Notes: a model not told the origin generated them from the sequence alone. 7,776 bases of DNA from an uncultured Oscillospiraceae bacterium (GCA_934589065.1 CAKTNN010000060.1:1-7776); one strand, 5' to 3'. Positions 1 through 7,011 are shown, numbered from the stretch's first letter. Program-made: numbers and translations.

Positions 1-74
1 CGATTAGCTCAGCTGGCTAGAGCATCCGCTTGACGTGCGGAAGGTCATAGGTTCGAGTCCTATATCGTCCACCA
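1..74 (+). tRNA. tRNA-Val (anticodon GAC), 5' end cut by the window edge
   Basis: A tRNA cloverleaf can be folded by eye. The D arm is the usual GCTC...GAGC. The anticodon stem TCCGC/GCGGA encloses loop TTGACGT, giving anticodon GAC (valine, GUC/GUU codons). The T arm is ATAGG-TTCGAGT-CCTAT. The 3' acceptor strand ATCGTCC is followed by discriminator A and an encoded CCA at 72-74. Only four bases (CGAT) of the 5' acceptor strand are present, so the first three bases lie before the window. Other tRNA genes may sit upstream in the same transcript. Confidence 0.96.
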
Positions 75-81
75 TATATAA

Positions 82-126
82 AAATCCGAACTTATTTCCG
101 ATTGGAAGTGAGTTCGGATTTCTTTT
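82..126. terminator. Bidirectional intrinsic terminator between tRNA-Val and the esterase
   Basis: An 11-bp perfect stem (82-92 AAATCCGAACT with 111-121 AGTTCGGATTT) has an 18-base loop. On the + strand it is followed by TTTCTTTT, which fits termination of the tRNA. On the - strand the stem ends in ATTTTTATA, which gives a U-tract for the esterase transcript arriving from the other side. The hairpin and both T-runs are seen directly; function is inferred. Confidence 0.8.
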
Positions 127-153
127 GGGTATAATTTCAATTAACAAAGGGGC

Positions 154-996
154 TTACCCATTCTCCGCAAAGAAATGCTCCTTGGCATAGGCAAAATGCC
201 GGTTAAAACGCTCTGCTGCCAGCCTGGATAGGGGCTCCTCCGGGCGCAGCATATCAAAGGCATGCATATCGGAGCGGTATATATCCAATTCCGCCGGGAC
301 ACCGGCTTTTTGCAGGTGTTCAATGTAGGTACAGGTCTCCTGATAAAAGGGCTCCCCGTCACCAACGAAGGTATATGCCGGGGGCAGGCCGGTGTAATCC
401 GTCTGCCTTGCCGGGGTGGCATAAGGTGACATAACCGTTTTCGCATCCTTGCGCAGGTACAGCCTCCATGCCATGCGATTCCGCCTTGTATTCCAAACCC
501 GACCGTGATTATTCCTGGAAGAGTCCGTATCCAGGTTATCCAGCATGGGGTACAGCGGCATTTGGTACGCAATGTGTATTTCCCCCAAGTCCCTTGCCAT
601 CATGCATAACGCAGCACACAGTCCGCCTCCTGCACTTTCTCCGCCGACCATGATTTGGTTCTGCCGGATGCCAAAGTCCCCCGCATGGTTTTTCAAATAT
701 AGCAGCGCATCGTAGCAGTCCTCAATGGCGGCAGGATAGGTGTGGGCAAAGGCCAGTCGATATCCCGGAGACACCACCACTGCTCCATATTTCTTCACCA
801 AATCTACCGCCCGGGACATATAGACCATTTCCTTCATACCTAGGAAGTATCCCCCGCCGTGAAGCCATAACACGCCGGGGCTCTTCTTTCCGGGTTGCTT
901 CGGCGACAAAACCAGCGCCGGTATTTTCTTTCCGTTCCGGCGGGGAATGCTGATTTTTATACATTGAATATCTTTGTCAGGTGAAAGCCGATACAC
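154..996 (-). CDS. Alpha/beta-hydrolase, HSL (family IV) esterase/lipase-like
   Basis: A 280-residue cytoplasmic hydrolase predicted to cleave carboxyl esters of small acyl substrates. Seen: oxyanion-hole motif HGGG at 46-49, nucleophile elbow GGESAGG at 118-124 (Ser121), and a C-terminal His245 in DMHAFD. Those motifs and the length fit the hormone-sensitive-lipase group of bacterial esterases. The acid residue is unusual: where many relatives have Asp before Pro (DPxxDE), this protein has VGDGEPF, so Glu215 or the nearby Asp213 would serve. No signal peptide or membrane segment is apparent. The start is GTG at 994-996, chosen because AGGAGG lies 7 bases upstream. It is transcribed alone, divergently from the kinase gene, and ends at the hairpin shared with tRNA-Val. 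I saw no clear sigma-70 promoter for it. Substrate unknown; xylan or acetyl esterase annotations often given to such proteins would be guesses. Confidence 0.92.
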   Translation of the reverse strand: MYRLSPDKDIQCIKISIPRRNGKKIPALVLSPKQPGKKSPGVLWLHGGGYFLGMKEMVYMSRAVDLVKKYGAVVVSPGYRLAFAHTYPAAIEDCYDALLYLKNHAGDFGIRQNQIMVGGESAGGGLCAALCMMARDLGEIHIAYQMPLYPMLDNLDTDSSRNNHGRVWNTRRNRMAWRLYLRKDAKTVMSPYATPARQTDYTGLPPAYTFVGDGEPFYQETCTYIEHLQKAGVPAELDIYRSDMHAFDMLRPEEPLSRLAAERFNRHFAYAKEHFFAENG

Positions 997-1003
997 AAAA
1001 TTT

Positions 1004-1009
1004 CCTCCT
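1004..1009 (-). promoter_or_regulatory. Shine-Dalgarno site deciding the esterase GTG start
   Basis: The - strand reads AAGGAGGAAATTTTGTG: a full AGGAGG core 7 bases before GTG. This supports the GTG start over any internal ATG. Confidence 0.85.
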
Positions 1010-1075
1010 TGGCCCGCAATTCTGATCTCACTTTATTCACTTCATTTGTACTTTTTCGTCTTATGCTGTCCTGCC

Positions 1076-1104
1076 TTTACAAGAAATCAGGAATCTGTTA
1101 TAAT
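1076..1104 (+). promoter_or_regulatory. Sigma-70/SigA promoter for the kinase gene
   Basis: TTTACA (1076-1081) and a perfect TATAAT (1099-1104) are separated by exactly 17 bp. Transcription would begin near 1111, leaving a leader of about 40 bases before the TTG start at 1153. This suggests housekeeping expression of the kinase. No operator-like dyad is evident around it. Confidence 0.8.
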
Positions 1105-1152
1105 GTCATCATATCGTTTTGCGCGTCCTGCGCAATCTTGTAGGGCTCTATT

Positions 1153-2436
1153 TTGACCATATCGGAATCCGTGCAGCAGGAAAAGCTGCTCAAATCCGCA
1201 GCGCATGGCTGCGTTTATCTGGCGAGAGACCGGGAAAGCGGTCAGCGCCGAATCTATCGGGAATTTGAGGGAAGCGGCGATGTTTACCGGACGCTGGCCC
1301 AGCTCAACTCTCCGCACCTGCCCCATATTTATGCGGTTCAGGAGGAGGGCGAATGGACAGCCGTAGTGGAGGAATACATCCCAGGTGATACACTGGCCTT
1401 TCTTTTGGAGCAGGGGTGCCTTCCGGAGGTTCAGGCAGCGGATATTCTCTGCCAACTCTGTGATGCCCTCACCACTTTACACCGGGCCGGAATCGTTCAC
1501 CGGGATGTCAAGCCGGAAAATATCATTCTCTGGGGAAGTAAGCTGGTGCTCATCGATTTCGATGCATCCCGGATAACCAATACGGCTCAGGATACCGACA
1601 CCAAGATTTTAGGCACCACCGGCTACGCTGCCCCGGAGCAGTACGGATTTTCCCAGACGGATGCCCGGGCCGACCTCTATGCTGCCGGTGTGATGTTCAA
1701 TGAAATGCTCACCGGGTTCCATCCTTCCCGGGAGCTGGCAAAGGGGGCGTTCCGTCCTGTCGTTGAGCGGTGCATTGAAGTAAATGTGGATCGGCGCTAT
1801 CAAACAGCGGCTGAGCTCCAGGCAGCCGTCGCTCGGCGGCTGCGTTACCGGAAGCACCGCCGTGCCTGCCTTGCACTGGTGGGAATTGCCGCCGTTGTTG
1901 CGCTGTCCCTGGGCATCTACAGCATATTCCGGCCCGAGCCGGTGCAGCCTCAGCTTGCCCTTTCTGCCGAAGTTGCTCCTGCTGTCAACCAGGGCTATAC
2001 GACCCCCTTCACCTACGATCTGGACGGGGACGGCACGGAAGAGGAATACATTTTCGGAACATTGCACCATAATATTCCCGCCGGATATCAGCACACCACC
2101 TCTGATTCCTTTGGAATTGCCGCCGGAGACACCAAAGGGCGCATTGTTTATCCCTGTGTCTGGCAAACGGATGCCGATGGGGCACTTTCCCCGGTGCCGG
2201 AATTTGCCGAGAAACTAACCCAGCCCTCGGTGCAGCTTTGCCGCACCGAAGGAAACGACAGCCCCGCCCCGGCGATTTACGAGGCAGAGGACTCCCTTTG
2301 GCAGGGCGGCGTGCAGGTGCTGTTTACCGTTGAAAATCTGGGCTCTTGGTATTATTCCGCCAGCGCCACGTTGGACGGTCAGCAGCTCACCGCTGCAACC
2401 ATGTCCCATGTATTTGATATCAGCAAGCAATTCTAA
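1153..2436 (+). CDS. Transmembrane Ser/Thr protein kinase, atypical nucleotide loop, extracellular sensor-like tail
   Basis: 427 residues in three parts. Residues about 10-230 form a Hanks-type kinase: catalytic loop HRDVKPENI (116-124, Asp118), DFD in place of DFG (135-137), activation segment GTTGYAAPEQY ending in APE (160-162), and ARADLYAAGV (171-180). The N-lobe is degenerate: the Gly-rich loop is reduced to HGCVY (18-22), the VAIK lysine position appears to be Arg36, and no clear alpha-C Glu is seen. Such changes recur, to my knowledge, in a Clostridia-specific kinase group, so activity is possible but unproven. Residues about 238-257 form one membrane helix. Residues 261-427 lie outside the cell and carry DLDGDGTEEE (289-298), like the calcium loop of FG-GAP/VCBS or EF-type repeats. 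The start is TTG at 1153 with AGGG 7 bases upstream; an in-frame TAG at 1141 limits the N-terminus, and GTG at 1171 is the alternative. It is a single gene with its own promoter and terminator, convergent with a surface-protein operon. No PASTA repeats. Confidence 0.93.
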   Translation: MTISESVQQEKLLKSAAHGCVYLARDRESGQRRIYREFEGSGDVYRTLAQLNSPHLPHIYAVQEEGEWTAVVEEYIPGDTLAFLLEQGCLPEVQAADILCQLCDALTTLHRAGIVHRDVKPENIILWGSKLVLIDFDASRITNTAQDTDTKILGTTGYAAPEQYGFSQTDARADLYAAGVMFNEMLTGFHPSRELAKGAFRPVVERCIEVNVDRRYQTAAELQAAVARRLRYRKHRRACLALVGIAAVVALSLGIYSIFRPEPVQPQLALSAEVAPAVNQGYTTPFTYDLDGDGTEEEYIFGTLHHNIPAGYQHTTSDSFGIAAGDTKGRIVYPCVWQTDADGALSPVPEFAEKLTQPSVQLCRTEGNDSPAPAIYEAEDSLWQGGVQVLFTVENLGSWYYSASATLDGQQLTAATMSHVFDISKQF

Positions 2437-2446
2437 TAATGTTTTT

Positions 2447-2475
2447 CGGGCGGGTCGTTGACCCGCCCGGTTTTT
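2447..2475 (+). terminator. Intrinsic terminator of the kinase gene
   Basis: A GC-rich stem CGGGCGGGT/ACCCGCCCG (2447-2455 with 2461-2469), extendable by C2456-G2460, is followed by GTTTTT. It begins 10 bases after the kinase stop codon. The T-tract runs into the last codon (TAA on the - strand at 2474-2476) of the convergent gene. Read on the - strand, the hairpin is followed by AAAAAC, so it is not a canonical terminator in that direction. Confidence 0.9.
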
Positions 2476-3433
2476 ATGTCCTGTTCCGATATTTTCGGAT
2501 AACCGGCAGCAACAGCACCAGCAGCAGGAGAATGGCGATTGCCATGGGCAGCCATAACAGACCGCCCTTTGCAGAACGTTTTTCCGCCGTTTGCTGGGGA
2601 ACCGTCTGCGCCTGGGTTTCACCGACGGTGGGCTGGGTTTCGTCAGTCTTGTCGGTGGCAGGTTGGGTTTCCCGTTTTGCTGTCGTCTCATCCGGTTTCT
2701 CGGCCTTTTTTTCTGCCTTGTTTCCAGTGGACTTTTGCTTGCTACCGGCTGCCGTTGCAGCAGCCGGTGATTTTTTGGGATTCCCGGTCGTACTCCCGGA
2801 GGCGCTTCCACCGGAGGAACCGGAAGGTGTGGTGGCTGCCGGAGTGGTAGGTGTTGTCGGAGAGGTAGGCGTTGTCGGAGACTGTGTAACCTCCCGAATT
2901 TCGTATGTGCCTGCCTCATCCACCCCAAAGGTCAGCTTTCCGCCGCTGAGGGTAGACGCCACCTTTTTTCCATTGCAGTACACCTCTGCTCCGGAATAGC
3001 CGCAGGAAACGGTCATTTCCTGCAAAAAGCGGGCATTGTTCTCGCTGACGGTTATTTTCTTGGCGTTCTTTCCGGCAGTATCCATCTCCACAACGGGAGG
3101 GGCACCGTTGACAACGGTATAGGTGCCGCTGCCCACAGCCGTAATACGCATCTTTTGGGAAGCGCTATCCAGCTTGGAGTCCACCAGCTTGGAATCCCGG
3201 ACGGTATAAGCGGTGGCGAATTCGCAGGGAACGGAAATCTCCATCCGGCAGCCGTCCTTTTCCAGCTGGGCAATGGCAGCAGCATTGTCCCCGGAAACGG
3301 TTACCTCAATGGAATCCTGTCTCTTTGAAATGCTGACACCGAAATTCACGTCTCCCGTTTCCGCTGCCTGTGCAATAGGTGACAGCGCAAAAACCATCAG
3401 CAGTGTCAGGAAAATAGCAAATCCACGTTTCAC
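2474..3433 (-). CDS. Secreted, C-terminally membrane-anchored surface protein with Thr/Pro and charged stalk
   Basis: 319 residues; not a family I can name. Residues 1-24 are a signal peptide (MKRG, hydrophobic core, cleavage near AQA/AET). Residues about 25-182 form a beta-rich ectodomain with four cysteines (62, 70, 144, 153). Residues 183-290 form a low-complexity stalk: TTPTSPTTPTTP, then Gly/Ser, then a Lys/Glu/Thr/Gln-rich stretch. Residues about 291-311 are a single hydrophobic helix followed by the basic tail RKYRNRT. The layout is a type I anchored protein. There is no LPXTG sorting signal, although the helix contains an LP pair. The start is GTG at 3431-3433: it overlaps the TGA of the upstream gene as GTGA, lies 9 bases after a GGAGGG tract, and puts the signal peptide at the N-terminus. 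An ATG 11 codons upstream would push the signal peptide inward. It is the second gene of the surface operon and may anchor the secreted 1186-residue partner; that role is inference. Confidence 0.88.
   Translation of the reverse strand: MKRGFAIFLTLLMVFALSPIAQAAETGDVNFGVSISKRQDSIEVTVSGDNAAAIAQLEKDGCRMEISVPCEFATAYTVRDSKLVDSKLDSASQKMRITAVGSGTYTVVNGAPPVVEMDTAGKNAKKITVSENNARFLQEMTVSCGYSGAEVYCNGKKVASTLSGGKLTFGVDEAGTYEIREVTQSPTTPTSPTTPTTPAATTPSGSSGGSASGSTTGNPKKSPAAATAAGSKQKSTGNKAEKKAEKPDETTAKRETQPATDKTDETQPTVGETQAQTVPQQTAEKRSAKGGLLWLPMAIAILLLLVLLLPVIRKYRNRT
2846..2881 (-). repeat. 18-base tandem direct repeat in the Thr/Pro linker
   Basis: Two adjacent 18-base copies (2846-2863 and 2864-2881) differ at one base and encode the Ser/Thr-Pro hexapeptide units of the stalk. 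It is a coding microsatellite-like repeat that could change stalk length by slippage in whole-codon steps. Confidence 0.8.
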
Positions 3434-6400
3434 TGTGCGTTGCCCTCCTCCTTGGTAATTACCCATTCCGCCACAATATTCCGCTTCTCGTCCAGAACTG
3501 GCACGGTTATGCTATGGGTCAGCAGCTTTATACAGGCCGGGTCTACGGTCATTTCCGATGCCTCGCTCTGGAAAATGGCAGTCCGCTGGTCAGCGTAAAT
3601 CCACAGTCTGTTGGTGCTGTTCGCCTGACTGCGGCAGGGACAGGTATAGATTTCCCCGCCATTGGCTTCTGTCACCTTTGCGGCACGGTGAGTCCCCCCA
3701 TTGTCATAATAATTCCGTTGGAAATAATAGCTGCCCGGAGACGTCACATAGAAATCTTTTGCCGTGCCATAGAATTTGTTATCCTGAAAACGGATATAAT
3801 AGGGATCCAGATCACTGGGAAGCGTTCCAAGATACACGGCGGTATTTTGGATATCCCGGAAGGTATTGCCCCGGAAGTTCAGCTCCCAGGCAAAGCTTTG
3901 CTTTGCCGTGCAGTCCAGATAATAGCCATAGCCGCAATTTGTGACGGTATTTCCACTGCCGGAGTTGACGATGCCTCGATCCTGGGAATACATTGCATAG
4001 TCAAATCCGCTGAAGCTGCAGTTATTGACCGAGCCAATATTGAATGCATTGCCATTGGTGGGAACGCCTGGGGCGTAGGTTTGGAATTTTGCCTGCGCCT
4101 GGGCATTGGTCAGACCCCAAAAATCCGGATGGTATTTTTTCAGGGTTTCCAGATCAAAGTCCGGCTGATAGGCAGCACCGTTATTGTCCACCATGATGCC
4201 GCAGCTTTTTCCGTTGGGCATGGCCTTTCCGTTGCTGACAAAGGCGATACCGTCTACATACGTCAGGAAGCCCTTGCTGAATAGGCCCGGCATGGTCGTT
4301 CCCTGTGTGCCCTTCAGAGTCAGAGTTGCCATATAATCCTCAGAGCCGGTCAGCATAATCTGGGAGACAATGATCTTATCGTAAGTGACTGCCGGAAGAT
4401 TCAGGGTGATGCTGCCGCCGCTATAGCGGTAGTTTTCCACATTGTCCTGGAGGTAATTGATCAGCACCTCGCTGCTGGACAGCAGCGTATTGAGCACATC
4501 CGCATCTCTAATGTCTACCGTCACGTCATCATGGGGTTCTGCTTTGTAAGAGAAAGGCGCGATCCGGTAGAAGCGGCAGGTTTTTCCATCCAGTTGCACG
4601 TCAAAGGTCAGCAGCAGCTGGACATCAAAATACGCGCCGGGCTCTGCATGGGTGGAAACCTGGGATAGCTGCACCCCCTGCCAAGAGACGCTTTCCCGCT
4701 GCCCCAGCTGCAAATTCCGGGAAGCCGTGCCGGAAAGGACGGAAATATTCACATTGGAAAGGGAATGATAGAAGTCGGGATCTGCAAGCTCTCCCACAGC
4801 GCTGCTTCCCTGGGCTTTCATTGCCCCCAGACACAGCGCATCGTCCAGTCCATCGTCATCTTTCGCGTCCTTATAAACGGAGCTGCCGGGCCACATATAC
4901 ATGGTGTCTGCCGTGTGATAGGCAAAGCCTACGCTAAGGTCATTGCCGCCATAGGAAAGGGTCACAGTTGCATCCGTGGCAAAAGGGCTATACCTGGCAA
5001 ACAGCGCTTCACTGGCATCCCGGTAGCACTTGATGGCATAGTTGTGGGTGATCCGGTTGCCGTCCGTGTATTGCAGCAGGGTCTGTCCGGCCTGGATGCC
5101 CGTCAATGTCAGGCCGCCTGTGCCATTGTCCTTTACCTGGACGGAATTACCGGATACGGTCAGCTTTCCTGTCGCCAATGTGTCGAACGTTCCGTAGCTT
5201 CCATAGCACAGCCGCAGATTGACGGTGTTTCCGCAGAGGATTGCCGTAGAAAACTGGGGTGTGCCGCTGCCGCCCGTCAGGGCAAACAGGCTACCGCCGG
5301 AGAGCGCGGGCATCACCCGAACGGGAACGGAGTAGGTTTTCTCATTTCCCGTAACGCTTGTGGTGTATTCCCCCTCCGCATCCGCCGACAGGAAGGTCTT
5401 GTTTTCCTTTTTTGTCAGCGTCAGCCCTTCGGAGCAGGTCACTGTTCCGCTATACGGCTGCATATTGGACTTCGTACCAAAATAGAACTCCACAGGGATC
5501 TCCTGCCCTGCATCCAGAACCAAGTCGTATTGCAGACCATTGCCTGCATCCACTGCCAGGTAGGGTGCCTCCTGACGGATGATGGGCAGAAGATACGTGG
5601 TAATGTTCTCCTTTATATAGAAGGCAAACTTGGTTTCTCCCGTTCCGCTGGCTGTCAGGGTATAGAACTGGGTTTGGGGATCGTAGACAATCTGGATGCA
5701 GTCATCATTGCTGTTTACCTTTCCCACGATCTGGACTGTTCCCCCAGACTCGTCCTTGTAGCAGAATTTAACCTTCAGGGGCTCTCCCTCTGTAACGGTG
5801 AGGGAACTCAGGAGCGCTCCTTCGCCGTTTATTTGGGCATACATTTCCTTCTGCTCGGTCACATTCACCGTCGCAGTGTAGGTAGCTCCATCTACCGTGC
5901 AAGAGACGGTATAGCGTCCGGCTTTCTGTTTTTCCAAGGATAGAAATCCGTTTATAAAACCGTATTTGAGGCCTGACTCAGGAGAAACCGTTACATTTTT
6001 CCCATCCGGAATCAGCGTTGCGGTATTTTTTCTGACCACGTAGAGCGCGCAGGAAAAGGCATTCTCCACATTCACTTCGTTCAGGAATAACGGGCTTCCG
6101 TTTTCATTGATGCAGAAATAAAGGCCGTTGTCCTTGCCGACATTGGAGATAGATTGCGCCGGGCCGCCAGAGCCGGATTCGGAATTGGAATACACACGGA
6201 TGCTGTAATTTCCGTATTGAATCAAATTGTCGCCCGGTTTCAGCAATTTGATGGTAAAGGTACCGTCGTCGGCAACCGATATTTCCAGATTTTCCTTCTC
6301 ATAGTTCAAGCCCTCCAATGCCGTCAGCACTTTCCCCTGGCAATATAGCCTGCAGGAGAACGGCTCCCCTACATTTAATTGCAAGGCATTTCCGCTGCTG

Positions 6401-6990
6401 CCGCCTGCTGCGTAGTAGAACGCCGGGCCGCTTTGGCTGCCGGAATTGACCTTAATTGTATATGTATTTTCATTGTATTGGTAGGTAATCACCCCTCCGG
6501 GATTGGGGGAAATGCGAAAACTGAACTCGTTTCCCTCCTGCGCCTCAATGGATACCCCGTCAAAAGAGGCTAGCTCCTCTTTTTTTAGAGGCTGACCGTT
6601 AAAGCAAATCCGTGCACAAATTTCGCCGGAAATTTCCGTAAGTCTCTTTTCTCCATTATTATCCAAAATGGAAAGATAGAAACCGGATTCTTCATTTCCA
6701 GGTGCAGCCTGAGACGAAACCACGCAGTCTCCTTCATGGCCCGCCGTCAGTGTGCAGCCTTCTGCGGCTGTGCAGGGAACCGTGCAGTTGCCCTCGTGCC
6801 CCTGCTCCCGGGTGCAACCCGGCGTTGCGCAGGGTACACTGCAGTTGCCCTCGTGACCTGCAGGAAGAGCGCAGCCCTGGGTAACGGTGCAGGGTGCAGT
6901 CTGATCGTCTTCCGCCCGCGCCGGAAGCATCATGCTGCCCAACAGGCAGAAAAGACAAAGGATTGCCGTAAACCGTTTCATATCATCCAT
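3430..6990 (-). CDS. Large secreted protein: Cys-rich GHEGNC repeats, six beta-sandwich-like repeats, beta-helix-like domain
   Basis: 1186 residues. Residues 1-26 are a signal peptide ending PARA; Met1 (6988-6990) or Met4 (6979-6981) may be the start, and Met4 gives the more typical MKRF N-terminus. Residues 34-89 hold three Cys-rich repeats of the form C-x4/5-C-x9-C ending GHEGNC or GHEGDC. Residues about 103-655 contain roughly six units of 87-99 residues (starting near 103, 190, 289, 383, 476, 567), each ending in a Tyr-rich beta strand (for example YTIKV, YSIRV, YSVPV), like bacterial Ig-type modules. Residues about 660-820 are a further unassigned region. Residues about 828-1100 look like a parallel beta-helix: short strands with repeated Asn and Gly turns such as NNCSFSGFDY and FRGNTFRD. 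Residues 1101-1186 form a short C-terminal domain. No sorting motif or membrane helix ends the protein, so it is either released or held by a partner such as the anchored product of the next gene. Adhesin or polysaccharide-binding/cleaving activity is possible; no catalytic residues were recognised. Confidence 0.9.
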   Translation of the reverse strand: MDDMKRFTAILCLFCLLGSMMLPARAEDDQTAPCTVTQGCALPAGHEGNCSVPCATPGCTREQGHEGNCTVPCTAAEGCTLTAGHEGDCVVSSQAAPGNEESGFYLSILDNNGEKRLTEISGEICARICFNGQPLKKEELASFDGVSIEAQEGNEFSFRISPNPGGVITYQYNENTYTIKVNSGSQSGPAFYYAAGGSSGNALQLNVGEPFSCRLYCQGKVLTALEGLNYEKENLEISVADDGTFTIKLLKPGDNLIQYGNYSIRVYSNSESGSGGPAQSISNVGKDNGLYFCINENGSPLFLNEVNVENAFSCALYVVRKNTATLIPDGKNVTVSPESGLKYGFINGFLSLEKQKAGRYTVSCTVDGATYTATVNVTEQKEMYAQINGEGALLSSLTVTEGEPLKVKFCYKDESGGTVQIVGKVNSNDDCIQIVYDPQTQFYTLTASGTGETKFAFYIKENITTYLLPIIRQEAPYLAVDAGNGLQYDLVLDAGQEIPVEFYFGTKSNMQPYSGTVTCSEGLTLTKKENKTFLSADAEGEYTTSVTGNEKTYSVPVRVMPALSGGSLFALTGGSGTPQFSTAILCGNTVNLRLCYGSYGTFDTLATGKLTVSGNSVQVKDNGTGGLTLTGIQAGQTLLQYTDGNRITHNYAIKCYRDASEALFARYSPFATDATVTLSYGGNDLSVGFAYHTADTMYMWPGSSVYKDAKDDDGLDDALCLGAMKAQGSSAVGELADPDFYHSLSNVNISVLSGTASRNLQLGQRESVSWQGVQLSQVSTHAEPGAYFDVQLLLTFDVQLDGKTCRFYRIAPFSYKAEPHDDVTVDIRDADVLNTLLSSSEVLINYLQDNVENYRYSGGSITLNLPAVTYDKIIVSQIMLTGSEDYMATLTLKGTQGTTMPGLFSKGFLTYVDGIAFVSNGKAMPNGKSCGIMVDNNGAAYQPDFDLETLKKYHPDFWGLTNAQAQAKFQTYAPGVPTNGNAFNIGSVNNCSFSGFDYAMYSQDRGIVNSGSGNTVTNCGYGYYLDCTAKQSFAWELNFRGNTFRDIQNTAVYLGTLPSDLDPYYIRFQDNKFYGTAKDFYVTSPGSYYFQRNYYDNGGTHRAAKVTEANGGEIYTCPCRSQANSTNRLWIYADQRTAIFQSEASEMTVDPACIKLLTHSITVPVLDEKRNIVAEWVITKEEGNAQ
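3443..3453 (-). promoter_or_regulatory. Shine-Dalgarno site of the anchored protein, inside the upstream gene
   Basis: The - strand reads AAGGAGGAGGG, ending 9 bases before the GTG at 3433. Together with the 4-base stop/start overlap (3430-3433) this suggests translational coupling of the two surface proteins. Confidence 0.75.
6724..6891 (-). repeat. Three tandem Cys-rich GHEGxC protein repeats
   Basis: Residues 34-89 of the large secreted protein hold three units with cysteines at 34/40/50, 54/59/69 and 73/79/89, a period of 19-20 residues. Each contains GHEG followed by Asn or Asp and Cys. At DNA level the 12-mer GTTGCCCTCGTG recurs on the + strand near 6787 and 6843. Each repeat has an odd number of cysteines plus a His, which suits either inter-repeat disulfides or metal binding; neither is shown. 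Confidence 0.85.
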
Positions 6991-7011
6991 CCCATTCTGG
7001 TTTTTCTTTTT

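Noticed and set aside
1..130. tRNA-Val as an integration site
   Set aside because: No second copy of the tRNA 3' end was seen in the window and no integrase lies next to it.
2017..2052. Dockerin domain in the kinase tail
   Set aside because: Only one DxDxDG loop is present; dockerins need two in a duplicated segment, and the surrounding sequence does not fit.
2474..2570. Sortase-type anchor at the end of the 319-residue protein
   Set aside because: The C-terminal helix and basic tail are present, but there is no LPXTG-like motif before the helix, so a plain membrane anchor is the safer call.
2820..2885. CRISPR-like short repeats
   Set aside because: Only two adjacent copies without spacers, inside a coding region for a Thr/Pro linker.
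3434..3466. ATG start 11 codons upstream for the anchored protein
   Set aside because: It would place the ribosome-binding purine tract inside the coding sequence and displace the signal peptide; the GTG overlapping the upstream stop fits better.
3514..4284. 256-codon open frame on the + strand
   Set aside because: Antisense to the beta-helix-coding region, with no supporting signals and no family resemblance.
4765..5943. 392-codon open frame on the + strand
   Set aside because: It lies wholly antisense to the large secreted protein, whose signal peptide, repeats and domain order are convincing; it has no promoter or ribosome site, and its Cys/His/Gly/Ile-rich composition is typical of an antisense shadow.
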